Source: JAFDZW01 sp964404255 (GTDB lineage Bacteria; Bacteroidota; Ignavibacteria; Palsa-1295). Taken from it: a DNA stretch of 64,000 nucleotides. The DNA lies in assembly GCA_964404255.1 (NCBI GenBank), contig CAYOJJ010000001.1, positions 372,001-436,000 on the forward strand. The letters are read 5' to 3'. How positions within the stretch are numbered: the stretch's first letter is position 1; each line of letters opens with the position of its first letter. A program made the position numbers and the translations under genes. Shown here piece after piece: positions 43,369-52,908 of the stretch. The notes beneath the pieces were generated by a model that was given only the letters and a program-made list of their open reading frames with translations, was not told where the DNA came from and did no database searches.

Positions 43369-44931
43369 GTGTACGTAGAAGATACCGTAGTAGCAGAACC
43401 TCGTTCTGCCGTTATAGAAGAATTTGTATCAATGCCCCCAGTCAGCGGAGGAGTTATACCAGAAGCCACAGCTAGCATGCCGATCCCATCGGCAGGCGAC
43501 GAGTTGCGCGCAGCCGCCATTGCCCTATGGCAGCGCGTAAACGATAAGATCAAGGCGCAGATCTCCCCCCAGAGCCATACGACATGGTTCGATCCGCTCG
43601 TGCCGAAATCGCTCGAAGGAACGCGGCTTATTCTTGCCGCTCCGAGTGCGTTTATCGCCGAGTGGGTGTTGCAGCATTACCAGCCCATGATCGAAGCAGA
43701 GCTGGCCGAATTTCTCGGCCAATCAGCGACCATTGGAATGGACTATGCTCCGGAGATCGAAGGAGTCGAAACGGCCCTGGCACCGGTAACGGTCATTCAG
43801 GCAGCCCAGCCTGCCAGAGAGCAGAACCGTTTCGAGAATCCGGCCGAGCAGCGTCGCGAAAATCTTCCGTCGGCAGCCCCTGCGGCGCCGAAACCTCCGC
43901 TGACCTCTAACCTTAATACGAGCTATGTCTTCGATAACTTCATCCGTGGAGAATCGAACAAGCTCGCCTATGCTGCGGCTGTTGCCGTAGCGAATAACCC
44001 CGGCGGTACGAAGTACAACCCATTAGTAATGTATGGAAACGTCGGCCTTGGCAAGACGCATCTTATTCATTCGGTGGGTAATTATGCGCTGGAAAAATTT
44101 CCGGGCCTACGCGTCTATTATACTTCGAGCGAACGCTTCACGAAAGAATTCGTCGAGGCGATCCAATCCGACCGCATCAACGATTTCAATACATTCTATC
44201 GCTCGATCGATCTCTTGATCATCGACGACGTCCAGTTCTTTGCCGGCAAAGAACGTACCCAGGACAGCTTCTTCCATACCTTCAACGAGCTTCGCGATAA
44301 TGGCAAGCAGATCATCCTGACCTGCGACCGCCCGCCGAAAGAACTTCGCGACATCGATGACCGCCTGCTCAACCGCCTGCAATGGGGCTTGACGACGGAC
44401 ATCCAACCGCCGGATCTCGAAATGCGTATCGCTATTCTGCGCCATAAAGCGGTGCGCGATGGCTTCGATATTTCCGAAGAAGTGCTCGAGTACATCGCTT
44501 CGAATGTTACGACGAACATTCGCGAACTCGAAGGCTGCCTGATCTCGCTTGAAGCCGCGATCTCGCTCGAAGGCAAAGAGCCTAGTATCGAACTTGCTCG
44601 TGAAGTGCTGCGCAAGGTAGCGCGCCGCTCGGCCCCCATTTTATCAGTGGAGACGATTCAGAAGTACACGGCAAAATTCTTTAATATCGAAGAAGCGCTG
44701 CTTCGCGATAAGACCAGAAAGCAGGAAGTGGTACAGGCGCGCCAGGTAGCCATGTATCTCTGCAAAGAACTTACGGCGAGCACACTTAATACGATCGGCC
44801 TGCATTTCGGCGGCCGCGATCACTCCACGGTGATCCATGCCCAGCAGACGATCGTCGATGATATGCGCCACGACCCCATGTTCGCCAACCGCGTTAACGA
44901 GCTAAAACGCCAGCTCGAAATGCTGCAATAA
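43369..44931 (+). CDS. dnaA: Chromosomal replication initiator protein DnaA
   Basis: A 520-residue protein. Domain I starts near LWQRVNDKIKAQISPQSHTTWFDPL, a flexible linker (about 130-180), then AAA+ domain III with Walker A GNVGLGKTHL at about 223-232 and IIDDVQFFAGKE, and domain IV with the DnaA signature GGRDHSTVIHA. It opens the origin. The GTG at 43369 gives the longest form; ATGs at 43432 and 43480 would still keep domain I. Confidence 0.96.
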   Translation: MYVEDTVVAEPRSAVIEEFVSMPPVSGGVIPEATASMPIPSAGDELRAAAIALWQRVNDKIKAQISPQSHTTWFDPLVPKSLEGTRLILAAPSAFIAEWVLQHYQPMIEAELAEFLGQSATIGMDYAPEIEGVETALAPVTVIQAAQPAREQNRFENPAEQRRENLPSAAPAAPKPPLTSNLNTSYVFDNFIRGESNKLAYAAAVAVANNPGGTKYNPLVMYGNVGLGKTHLIHSVGNYALEKFPGLRVYYTSSERFTKEFVEAIQSDRINDFNTFYRSIDLLIIDDVQFFAGKERTQDSFFHTFNELRDNGKQIILTCDRPPKELRDIDDRLLNRLQWGLTTDIQPPDLEMRIAILRHKAVRDGFDISEEVLEYIASNVTTNIRELEGCLISLEAAISLEGKEPSIELAREVLRKVARRSAPILSVETIQKYTAKFFNIEEALLRDKTRKQEVVQARQVAMYLCKELTASTLNTIGLHFGGRDHSTVIHAQQTIVDDMRHDPMFANRVNELKRQLEMLQ

Positions 44932-44958
44932 GAGTGATACGATGCGAAAGAATCTGCC

Positions 44959-44987
44959 AAACCCCTCGATCCGAGGGGTTTTTTTAT
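44959..44987 (+). terminator. Rho-independent terminator after dnaA
   Basis: Perfect 9-bp stem (aacccctcg/cgaggggtt), 3-nt loop, 7-T tract. The stop codon of the convergent membrane-protein gene lies in its T-tract. Confidence 0.9.
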
Positions 44988-45541
44988 TCATAGCAATGGT
45001 AACTATTGCCGCTTGGAAGAGGAGGAGAAATTTCGATTACACACCAGAGTATAAAAATTAATGGCGTAATCGTTAAAAGAAACGATCTGATTTCATGGAT
45101 ACGCTCGTCAGAAAAGTGGATGAGCTGACAAAAGGTTATGATAATGCTGATCGCTGCTGCAAAACACAAAATATTCTTTGAATCGCTCATAAAGTCATAT
45201 CCTGCCTGGAAGGAGGTTTCTTCAAAGGTCGAGTACAAAAATAAAAGGACCGGACTTATTCCAAGTATCCACTGTAAATATATTTTCTTGGAATAGGTTG
45301 CGATTGCCTTGGATACTTTAAATGAGAGAAGAGGCAACAATAGAAAAAAAGATGAAATATATTTTACGACACCAAAGCCGATAGTGACACTGATAAATGA
45401 AGAAGAAATATGAAGTAGAGGATTGGAAAGGAAAGCCCCTCTTTCAGAAAAGAAAAAAGAAATTACCAAGACCTGTAAAAAGAATGCGAGTATAGAGCAC
45501 ACTATTTTCCGGCCCTTATACCTTGTGGAATTTTTATCCAT
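44984..45541 (-). CDS. Orphan multi-TM membrane protein
   Basis: A 185-residue protein with four or five hydrophobic segments (about 12-30, 42-75, 89-105, 122-140, 148-170). No family is recognised. The gene is AT-rich compared with its neighbours. It starts 2 bp after the CPBP protease gene, so the two are probably co-transcribed. Confidence 0.55.
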   Translation of the reverse strand: MDKNSTRYKGRKIVCSILAFFLQVLVISFFFSERGAFLSNPLLHISSSFISVTIGFGVVKYISSFFLLLPLLSFKVSKAIATYSKKIYLQWILGISPVLLFLYSTFEETSFQAGYDFMSDSKNILCFAAAISIIITFCQLIHFSDERIHEIRSFLLTITPLIFILWCVIEISPPLPSGNSYHCYE

Positions 45542-45543
45542 GC

Positions 45544-46398
45544 TTAAAAATTTTGCAGTCCCCAGAAATTAGTACCGTGTACCAGCACCGATGGGAGAAT
45601 GCTTTTGGTGCGGTGGGTGAGGTAGCCCCACATTAGGCCTATCGGGATGATACGCATCGAGCTTAGCAGTACTTCGGCTACATCGTGGTTTTCGCTATAC
45701 CATTTCGGGGCATGAAGCAGCGCCCAGATCACCGTAGTGACAAACCATCCGAGACCTTTATTATTGAATAGCGCGCCGAAGCGGGTCTGACCGATCAAGC
45801 GAAAAAATTCTTCCGATAAACCGGCAGCAATAAAGCCGCTGAAGAGCATACCGAGAAAGCCGCCGCTCTCGGTAAGAACTATATCCCAGGTCAGATTTTG
45901 TGGAGCAACAAGCCTACTGGTCACAATAGAAATCGCAATCACCGGTATAGCAGCGAGGAAGCCCTGTAGGCGAATACCAAGCTGGGAGAAAGAGTATTTC
46001 AGCAGCAGCATGATAATTGCAAGACCTATCGGATAGACGAAGGCAATCAAGGGCACGGTGAGTAATCGCACCATGCCGGGAAGATGCTCCCAATCGACGG
46101 CGCCGGAAAACCGTATAGCAAAAAATACTAGCCCGAGCAACAGGCAGATTATGAAATACAAGCTTTCTTTCTTAGGATTTCGGACCGGGAAATCATCGCT
46201 CGTATATTTACCAAGCGTAAAGAGATCGATGCAAAACGAACAGAGCCACATCGCACCTAAATAGCCAAGTGCTTGAGGAATCGCGTCGTGAAGAATGCCG
46301 ACATATAGTACCCCAAGAGCTGTAATAGCTATCAGTACCCCAACGAGAGTGTTTCGCTTGAGAGCTTCGAGTTGGAATTTAAAAGTAGCAACAATCAT
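45544..46398 (-). CDS. CPBP family intramembrane glutamic protease
   Basis: A 284-residue protein with about eight TM segments. The CPBP/Abi motifs are present: SEEFFR (EExxxR), then the second and third His motifs in IWALLHAPK and LVHGTNFW. The family includes eukaryotic Rce1 and bacterial enzymes that process peptides or protect against bacteriocins. It is followed by an orphan membrane protein. The target is unknown. Confidence 0.85.
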   Translation of the reverse strand: MIVATFKFQLEALKRNTLVGVLIAITALGVLYVGILHDAIPQALGYLGAMWLCSFCIDLFTLGKYTSDDFPVRNPKKESLYFIICLLLGLVFFAIRFSGAVDWEHLPGMVRLLTVPLIAFVYPIGLAIIMLLLKYSFSQLGIRLQGFLAAIPVIAISIVTSRLVAPQNLTWDIVLTESGGFLGMLFSGFIAAGLSEEFFRLIGQTRFGALFNNKGLGWFVTTVIWALLHAPKWYSENHDVAEVLLSSMRIIPIGLMWGYLTHRTKSILPSVLVHGTNFWGLQNF

Positions 46399-46468
46399 AA
46401 CCGTACCGACTAAGTATGAAGCGATCGGCCAAAGTTACGAAGAAACGCCCTCCGAGTTATAGAACGGA

Positions 46469-47980
46469 TTAATGCTTTACAATTAATTTCCCTCTGAGAA
46501 TGCCGGCCGTCGTTTCGATAGTATAATAATAAATACCATTGGAAAAAGAAGAGATATCGACCGGGATGAGATCCTGCCCGGTACCTGAGAGTTTGGCATC
46601 CATAGTGGTAATCTTCATCCCGTAAGCATTATAGAAACAGATAGGTGCGATTTCAGGCCTATCGGTATTGAGGGCAATTGTTGCAACATGGGAAGCCGGG
46701 TTCGGAAAAATTTCAGTCTGATGGCTTGCCAGCGAAGGAATATTTACAGCATTGGCAGCCGGTTTATAAATTTCGTTAAAAATAGCCAAGAGATAATCAT
46801 TGATATAGATATCGGTTAGGCTATAATTACGCTCCCAGTTTATACAAATGGATAAACTGACAGAATCTTTAGGATTAGTGAAGAATAACGATTTGAAGCC
46901 TATGAGACTGCCATCGTGACCATAGAATGAATGGCCATTATAGGAGAGATATACGGTACCTAGCCCATAATAAGAGCCGTCTTTCAATCGGTGTACCTTC
47001 TCCATTTGCTTTAATGCTGAATCACTCACAATCTGGCCTAAGTATAAGGCCTGTCCCCATCGGCAAAGATCGGACGGGGTAGAACATATATTGCCTATAC
47101 TCCAGGCACCGGTTAATTGGGCAGTTTTATCGATATTAAAGTAATCATAAGCAGGATTGCTACTATCGGCAGGGCTCCAATTATGAGCAAATGGTATAGT
47201 AATGGAATCCTGGCCACCGAAAAATGTATGGTTCAGCTTAAACCGGTCGATACAGTTTGAATGCACCAGATGTTGAAGTGTGGAATGAGTTGCTTGTTCG
47301 GCTATAAGCCCCAGCAGTATAAAATTAGTGTTACTATACTTATAAGAAGAACCGGGTTTGAAGTTAGGCTTTTTGACGTAATTCATTAATAGTTCATCCG
47401 GGGTCCAGGTCTTTCCGGGATTATTAATATATTCATCGGTTAAAAGAGCGAAGGTGGAATCGTCATTCTCGATATCAAAAATTCCGCTGGAGTGATTGAG
47501 AAGCATTTCGATCGTAATGGCAGAATCGACATTCGGGTACTTCTTCGGCAGCCACTTATAAATAGAATCTTTGATGGATAATATACCACTATCCTGCAGC
47601 TTCATAATTATTGATGTCACAAAGGTTTTGGTATTACTGGCAACTTCAAAAAGAAGCGTTGTATCCATGGGCGAAATATCGTCGGCAGTACCGACAGCAA
47701 AATTCCACTGCCTTCCTTTGGCAATTACACTGGCAGTAACCCCATGCTTATTAAAGGGCAGTGTTTTATTATAGGTGAGATTCATTACATCGGCAATACG
47801 GTTGCCGAGCGTACTATCGATAGCGAGAGTACTGGCTGTACCATCTGAAGCAGGTAGTTGTATCGAAACCCGCTGGGTAGAACTAAAAGGTCGGGTGTTC
47901 TGGCCATAGAGCATTCGGGCACTGGCAAAGAATAGTACGGTGCTTATAAGCACGAAAGAATAGTAAAATCGCAAATTCAT
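46469..47980 (-). CDS. Serine beta-lactamase-like hydrolase with T9SS sorting domain
   Basis: A 503-residue secreted protein. Signal peptide, then a class C beta-lactamase/PBP4*-like domain with SxxK (S115-K118 in SNTK), YxN (Y215-N217 in YSNTN) and a HDGS motif near the third site. The last 85 residues form a T9SS type-A sorting domain (PNPASHVATIAL, NGIYYYTIETTAGILRGKLIV). It probably acts on the cell surface as an esterase or D-alanyl peptidase. It is divergent from the TPR-LuxR regulator. Confidence 0.88.
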   Translation of the reverse strand: MNLRFYYSFVLISTVLFFASARMLYGQNTRPFSSTQRVSIQLPASDGTASTLAIDSTLGNRIADVMNLTYNKTLPFNKHGVTASVIAKGRQWNFAVGTADDISPMDTTLLFEVASNTKTFVTSIIMKLQDSGILSIKDSIYKWLPKKYPNVDSAITIEMLLNHSSGIFDIENDDSTFALLTDEYINNPGKTWTPDELLMNYVKKPNFKPGSSYKYSNTNFILLGLIAEQATHSTLQHLVHSNCIDRFKLNHTFFGGQDSITIPFAHNWSPADSSNPAYDYFNIDKTAQLTGAWSIGNICSTPSDLCRWGQALYLGQIVSDSALKQMEKVHRLKDGSYYGLGTVYLSYNGHSFYGHDGSLIGFKSLFFTNPKDSVSLSICINWERNYSLTDIYINDYLLAIFNEIYKPAANAVNIPSLASHQTEIFPNPASHVATIALNTDRPEIAPICFYNAYGMKITTMDAKLSGTGQDLIPVDISSFSNGIYYYTIETTAGILRGKLIVKH

Positions 47981-48004
47981 AGAAGATACAGAGAAAATTA
48001 TGAG

Positions 48005-48083
48005 TAGTAGCTACTAAAGCGGGGAGCAATACTAAAGGTCTCCTCAATTACTACCGGAAAACTACCGGATGGATTTCTACCGG
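48005..48083. promoter_or_regulatory. Divergent promoter region with palindrome and ctaccgg repeats
   Basis: Between the serine hydrolase and the TPR-LuxR gene: a perfect 12-bp palindrome tagtagctacta (48005-48016) and three direct copies of ctaccgg at 48051, 48062 and 48077. This is a candidate operator for the adjacent regulator. Confidence 0.45.
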
Positions 48084-48090
48084 GAAATAT

Positions 48091-49638
48091 ATGTTACCTT
48101 CAGCTATGGCGGCACAACCTATTACGGAGCTTTTAGAGCAGGCAGAAGCTATCCGGTATTCCAAACCAACGCTAGCCTATGTTCTGGTAAAAAAAGCGGC
48201 TGCAAAAGCCTTGCAGGCTAAAGATCTGTTGCTGCTTGCCAAGGCAAATGAATTGCAGGCATCGTTAGCACGAACTTTGGGAGACCTGGATATTGCCCGT
48301 TCGGCAGCACAAAGTGCGCTGATATTTTACCGGGCCAATAAATTAACAGCTCGTGAAGCCAATACGCTTATGCTGCTCGGGCAAAATGAATTGCTCGTTG
48401 GTAATTATGAAAAAGCCATCGATCTATTTAAAGAAGCTCAACGATTGATCGAGCAGGATACTACCGAGGCCGGGACGTATGCCCGTGCTATCGGAATGGA
48501 GGGTAATGCCCTTATCAATATGGGAAAGCCTGTTGTGGCACTGAAGCTCATTCTTAAAGCGCTGGGTATCTGCGAGCGATTCGAATTGCAGCATGAACGA
48601 GGTATCCTGTTGCAAAACCTTGCTTCCTTTTATATTTTGCAGCAGGACTATACCAATAGTATTCGATACGGCATACAGGCCCTGCCATTTTTACAAGCTG
48701 CCAACGATCGATATTCCGAATGCTATACACTCAATAATCTCGGTATAGCCTCTTCTATGAAGAGTGAGGATACCGAAGCGTTTGCTTATTTTAAAAAGGC
48801 TCTGCCTATTGCGCAAGAACTCGAAATTATAAATATCCTAACCTGGTCCCAAAGCAATCTTATCGAACAACAAATAAAGACCGGCCAGATCAAAGCCGCC
48901 ACCGCTTCATTAAAAAAATTAGTCCATCTTAGTGAGGTACCTTCGGATTTCGTCTCGAAAGCCAGTATTTTAATGGCGGTTGCTTCTTTTTATCTTGCGA
49001 TTAATAGGCCGAAAGAAGCCATTAGGAATTTTCGGTTAGCGTTAGATAAGATAGCCCCATTTCAATTTGGCAAAGCCAATCTTCTGGAGCAGCTCGTCGG
49101 TGCTTATATCCAGGCAAATGAAGTCGATAATGCTCTCGCAACACTTGCCGAGTACCTTGCACTTAAAGATGAACTCTTTAGCGCCGAAAACCAGCGGCAA
49201 ATTTCCAGTATGGAAGCCGAGCGTGAATTACAAAAAAATGTTGCTGCTAATGATGAAGTTCTGGAAAAATATACTAAGTACCGGCTTGAAAAAAAGGAGT
49301 TCTGGGCTTCAATAAAACAACAGGTGGGCAACAAAATAAAAGATACTCAGTGGAATGCGCTTGAGCAGGCATCCTCTGGTACTACGGTATTCGATCATGA
49401 CGTATATCTGCACTCTACCTATCAGGATTTTATCAGCCGGCTCTCCAAACGCTATCCTTCGCTTTCGGCAACGGAGTTAAAAATCGCAACGCTGCTACGG
49501 CTCGCTACCTCTACAAAAAATATTGCCGTTATGCTTTCGCTTTCTACCAGAACGGTAGAATATCATCGGACCAACATTCGAAAAAAGATGGGGCTGAAGA
49601 CTATGGACAACCTGAGCCTCTTTTTGATAAAGATATAA
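48091..49638 (+). CDS. TPR-repeat protein with C-terminal LuxR-type helix-turn-helix
   Basis: A 515-residue protein. About ten TPR-like helix pairs (about 1-380, for example NYEKAIDLFKEAQRL, EDTEAFAYFKKALPIAQEL), then a coiled-coil stretch (about 380-425) and a C-terminal LuxR/NarL-type HTH at about 450-505 (YPSLSATELKIATLLRL, RTVEYHRTNIRKKMGL). No signal peptide or receiver domain is seen. It probably senses a ligand or partner through the TPR solenoid and regulates transcription. The start may also be the ATG at 48106. Confidence 0.85.
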   Translation: MLPSAMAAQPITELLEQAEAIRYSKPTLAYVLVKKAAAKALQAKDLLLLAKANELQASLARTLGDLDIARSAAQSALIFYRANKLTAREANTLMLLGQNELLVGNYEKAIDLFKEAQRLIEQDTTEAGTYARAIGMEGNALINMGKPVVALKLILKALGICERFELQHERGILLQNLASFYILQQDYTNSIRYGIQALPFLQAANDRYSECYTLNNLGIASSMKSEDTEAFAYFKKALPIAQELEIINILTWSQSNLIEQQIKTGQIKAATASLKKLVHLSEVPSDFVSKASILMAVASFYLAINRPKEAIRNFRLALDKIAPFQFGKANLLEQLVGAYIQANEVDNALATLAEYLALKDELFSAENQRQISSMEAERELQKNVAANDEVLEKYTKYRLEKKEFWASIKQQVGNKIKDTQWNALEQASSGTTVFDHDVYLHSTYQDFISRLSKRYPSLSATELKIATLLRLATSTKNIAVMLSLSTRTVEYHRTNIRKKMGLKTMDNLSLFLIKI

Positions 49639-49696
49639 CGGTTGGCTGTAAAGCAGCAAGGGACTCTTCCCCTTTAATTACCGTTCTACACTCACT

Positions 49697-50797
49697 TTGG
49701 CTAAGTATAGTACCTACGAAGAGTTTGACGAAGAGGACCGGCCCGCGACCGAGCGGATTCGCCGTGCCAATGCCGACCGTCAGCGCAAAAAAGAGATACG
49801 CCACCGCGAACGCCAGGTCGTAAAAGAATTCGAGACCGAAGCCCGTGATCTTACAAAAGGCCGTGTGCTCCGGGCAGAAGGAGCGCATTTTGTCGTCGAG
49901 ACCGAAGCGCAGGAAGAAGTTCGTGCCCGCTCTATTAAAAGTACGGCTTCAGGCAATATGAATGCAACGCTCGTCGCGGTAGGTGATGAAGTAAAGATCG
50001 AATTGCTCGAAGGTGATATTGCGGTCATTCGAGAAGTACTTCCACGCCGCACCAAGCTATCGCGTCGCGCTCATAAACGCCGCGATAGCTTCGAGCAGGT
50101 GATCGCTTCAAATGTAGATCTGGTACTAATCGTGCAGAGTGCGGTCGAGCCTCCATTTAGAACGGGTATTATCGATCGCTATATTCTTGCAGCGCTTGAA
50201 GGCAATCTGGAAGTAGCGATCGTGCTTAATAAATCAGATATGCTTGAAGAAGATGAGCGGTTGGATTTTATCGTCGAAGCGCTCAAGTATTATTCTTCTA
50301 TCGGCTATCCGCATTTTGTTACCTCGGCACTCGATGGAGAAGGCATCGAAGAGCTGCGCGAAGCCATTGGAGATAGAACGGTGGTGCTGGCCGGTAAATC
50401 GGGTGTTGGTAAATCATCACTGCTCAATGCATTGCTTGGTGAAGAGATTGCCCGTACGCAAGGCCTGATGAAAAAAGCACAGAAAGGAATGCATACGACG
50501 ACGACCGTTTCGATGATACCGCTCGAGGGCCATCACGGATATATTGTCGATACACCGGGCATTAAGGAGTTCTTCCATTTTGAGATCGATCCGGATCAGC
50601 TTCGTTTCAAATTCGTTGAATTCCTGCCCTTACAGGAGCACTGTCAGATGACAGGCTGCCTGCATCTGCATGAGGCCGGATGTGCCGTCTCCAAGGCTGT
50701 CGATGACGATATAATCCCCGAGTGGCGCTACAATAGTTATGTCGCTTTTTGGGAAGAAGCCGAGCGGGAACGGAAAGCCCGTATTGGTGGTATTTAA
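49697..50797 (+). CDS. rsgA: Ribosome small-subunit-dependent GTPase RsgA
   Basis: A 366-residue circularly permuted GTPase. Long charged N-terminal extension (about 1-60), OB domain, then G4 NKSD at about 178-181, G1 GKSGVGKSS at about 232-240, G3 DTPG at about 284-287 and a C-terminal zinc site (HCQMTGCLHLHEAGC from about 314). It matures the 30S subunit. The start is a TTG at 49697. The N-terminus is longer than in E. coli RsgA. Confidence 0.95.
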   Translation: MAKYSTYEEFDEEDRPATERIRRANADRQRKKEIRHRERQVVKEFETEARDLTKGRVLRAEGAHFVVETEAQEEVRARSIKSTASGNMNATLVAVGDEVKIELLEGDIAVIREVLPRRTKLSRRAHKRRDSFEQVIASNVDLVLIVQSAVEPPFRTGIIDRYILAALEGNLEVAIVLNKSDMLEEDERLDFIVEALKYYSSIGYPHFVTSALDGEGIEELREAIGDRTVVLAGKSGVGKSSLLNALLGEEIARTQGLMKKAQKGMHTTTTVSMIPLEGHHGYIVDTPGIKEFFHFEIDPDQLRFKFVEFLPLQEHCQMTGCLHLHEAGCAVSKAVDDDIIPEWRYNSYVAFWEEAERERKARIGGI

Positions 50798-50819
50798 CGC
50801 ACGATTTTTATATTCTATT

Positions 50820-51359
50820 ATGAAAAAACTTCTTCTTTTAGCTACGCTTGCGGCATTCGTTGGCTGCAGCAAATCGGATCCGAACATCGGTAAAGGTCCG
50901 TCAACCATTCCACCGATCAACCAAAGCGAGCATCCGGAAGCGATCGCTCCGCCGCAGGCTGCGACGGCCAGCGGTAAGACCGAACAGCATGGCGATACGA
51001 CTATTAGCCCTTCCGGCTTAAAGTATATCGATATGAAGGTCGGTAAAGGCGATATGCCGAAGCAGGGCCAGAAGATCACGGTAAATTATACCGGTAAGCT
51101 TACCGATGGCACTCCGTTTGATTCTAACGTCGATCCGCAGTTCAAACATGTCGAGCCGTTCTCGACGACGATTGGCGTCGGCCAGGTGATTAAAGGTTGG
51201 GACGAAGGCATGATCTCGATGAAGGTCGGTGGCAAGCGCCGCCTGATTGTACCGCCCGATCTCGGATACGGCGATCAGGGTAGTGGGAAAATTCCGCCGG
51301 GTGCAACTCTTATCTTTGATGTAGAACTGTTGAAGGTAGAAGACGCACCAGCACAGTGA
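50820..51359 (+). CDS. FKBP-type peptidyl-prolyl cis-trans isomerase, lipoprotein
   Basis: A 179-residue protein with lipobox AFVGC (about 12-16), a linker rich in Pro, Ala and Gly, and an FKBP domain at about 70-175 (VNYTGKLTDGTPFDSNV, VIKGWDEGMISMKVGGKRRLIVPPDLGYG). It is the third FKBP of the window and the closest in pattern to the tandem pair at 3.7-4.7 kb. The ATG at 50820 is chosen over a non-ATG start at 50739. Confidence 0.92.
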   Translation: MKKLLLLATLAAFVGCSKSDPNIGKGPSTIPPINQSEHPEAIAPPQAATASGKTEQHGDTTISPSGLKYIDMKVGKGDMPKQGQKITVNYTGKLTDGTPFDSNVDPQFKHVEPFSTTIGVGQVIKGWDEGMISMKVGGKRRLIVPPDLGYGDQGSGKIPPGATLIFDVELLKVEDAPAQ

Positions 51360-51368
51360 TTGTAATAA

Positions 51369-51400
51369 CAAAAGGCCGGTTTTCACCGGCCTTTTTATTT
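51369..51400. terminator. Bidirectional terminator between FKBP and serine hydrolase
   Basis: Perfect 10-bp stem (aaaggccggt/accggccttt) with a 4-nt loop (tttc), aaaa and ttttt on the two sides. The convergent hydrolase gene ends inside it. Confidence 0.85.
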
Positions 51401-52873
51401 CCCGGTTTCAACTTCTATAATGCCTTCACCTCCAGTACCGGCTAAATAGTGTTTTATAATCGGAATATATACTTCCGTACCGTTATCACAGTTAGTAAAG
51501 ATAAGCAAGGCCTTCTTTGAGAGAGGCAGGAGAAATACTATGGTATGTACTCCGTTATCATCGCCGCCATGGACGAGGGCATTTTCGGTACCATTGACCT
51601 GCTCATCGACCCACCAGCCTAAGCCCCAATATTTTCGCGGTTTGACGCGTGTTTGCTCACTCACCATTTGCTCATAGATCTCTTGTGGTAATCCCGCCCC
51701 ATTGAGCATATAAAGAACAAACTTGCTGTAATCTTCGATAGTAGTCAATAAATGATTTGCCGCATTTGCCGATGTACTAAACTGAGTTTCATACTTCGTG
51801 CCATTACCAGTAAAGCGACCGGCGAAATGAGATTCATCAAAGGTGCTATCGCGAAAGAAGCGGGTATTATTCATGCCTAAAGGTTGGAAGATCAATTCCG
51901 CAGCCAATTGGTCCAGTGTTTTATGAAATTTCCGTTCAAGGGCTTTTCGTAGGTATTCGAATCCTTCACCTGAGTATTGGTACCGAGTGCCTGGAGTGTA
52001 TTCAAATATTAAGCGCCCGTCGCGCCAGTTAGGAAATCCTGAGCGGTGACTTAAAATTAGTCGTGTTGTTAACAGCTTATGGCGAGAGTCATTCTCAAGA
52101 TCCGGGTCGATCCAATAATGGAAGATCGGCTCATCAAGGTCCCATTTTCCTACAGCGACTAACTTCAGCGTTACCAGTGCAGTGATAGGCTTTGTCAATG
52201 AAGCAACGTCAAAGATAGTGTTGAGTGGATGAGAATTTCCAACATCATCCTGGCCATATACTGCTGCCTGGCGGATCGTACCGCCCTCTATAAAAGCAAT
52301 ACCCAATGCCGGTATGCGATGCTCGATAGCCCATTGGTCTGTCGCTTTTCTATCACTAAAGAGCAGCGAATCGGACGGTTCGTTTTTTGCAGGTTCTGTA
52401 TGGTCATAGCTCAGGGCCCGGCTTAACTTCCAACGATTGTTTTCCAGTAACCACACATGAATAAAACGCGCCGTAGCGGTCAGTTGAGAGGGTTTTGGAA
52501 TGTTAAGGGCATAGAACTGATGCTCGCCACGTTGAATAGCACCATAAAGGACACCATTCTTTTCCAGGGGGAATACTTCCAGCGACCCTTCAATAAGTTG
52601 GCGTTGTGGTTTATAGGTCAGGGTACCGAGCGCTTTAATGCTTTGAATAAAAGCCGCTTTGGAATTCAGCATTCCGGCCTTGTCATGATAAAATTCAAAA
52701 TCGGCATTCAGCAGTTCATTGAAGATAGCTGTATCAAGCCCATTAAAGCCGATAGTAAAAAGCAGGCTATCCTGAACTTCCAGCGTCCGGTAGAGTTCGG
52801 ATGAATGCTTAACTTGAGAAAAAGACGTAGCGCAAGCGAGCAGTACGCAAAGTACTGGTAGTACTATTTTCAT
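51395..52873 (-). CDS. DUF4440-like domain fused to serine beta-lactamase-like hydrolase
   Basis: A 492-residue secreted protein (signal peptide LCVLLACATSFSQ). A SnoaL/DUF4440-like domain lies at about 25-155, then a class C beta-lactamase-like domain with S225-K228 (SLTK), Y300-S-G302 in place of YxN, and an HGG motif near 445. It lacks a T9SS domain. The Asn to Gly change in motif 2 is shared by some esterase-type members. It probably acts in the periplasm on an ester or peptide. Confidence 0.82.
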   Translation of the reverse strand: MKIVLPVLCVLLACATSFSQVKHSSELYRTLEVQDSLLFTIGFNGLDTAIFNELLNADFEFYHDKAGMLNSKAAFIQSIKALGTLTYKPQRQLIEGSLEVFPLEKNGVLYGAIQRGEHQFYALNIPKPSQLTATARFIHVWLLENNRWKLSRALSYDHTEPAKNEPSDSLLFSDRKATDQWAIEHRIPALGIAFIEGGTIRQAAVYGQDDVGNSHPLNTIFDVASLTKPITALVTLKLVAVGKWDLDEPIFHYWIDPDLENDSRHKLLTTRLILSHRSGFPNWRDGRLIFEYTPGTRYQYSGEGFEYLRKALERKFHKTLDQLAAELIFQPLGMNNTRFFRDSTFDESHFAGRFTGNGTKYETQFSTSANAANHLLTTIEDYSKFVLYMLNGAGLPQEIYEQMVSEQTRVKPRKYWGLGWWVDEQVNGTENALVHGGDDNGVHTIVFLLPLSKKALLIFTNCDNGTEVYIPIIKHYLAGTGGEGIIEVETGK

Positions 52874-52908
52874 GACAGGGTTAAAGGGTTACGGAATTAC
52901 GAAGAGCG

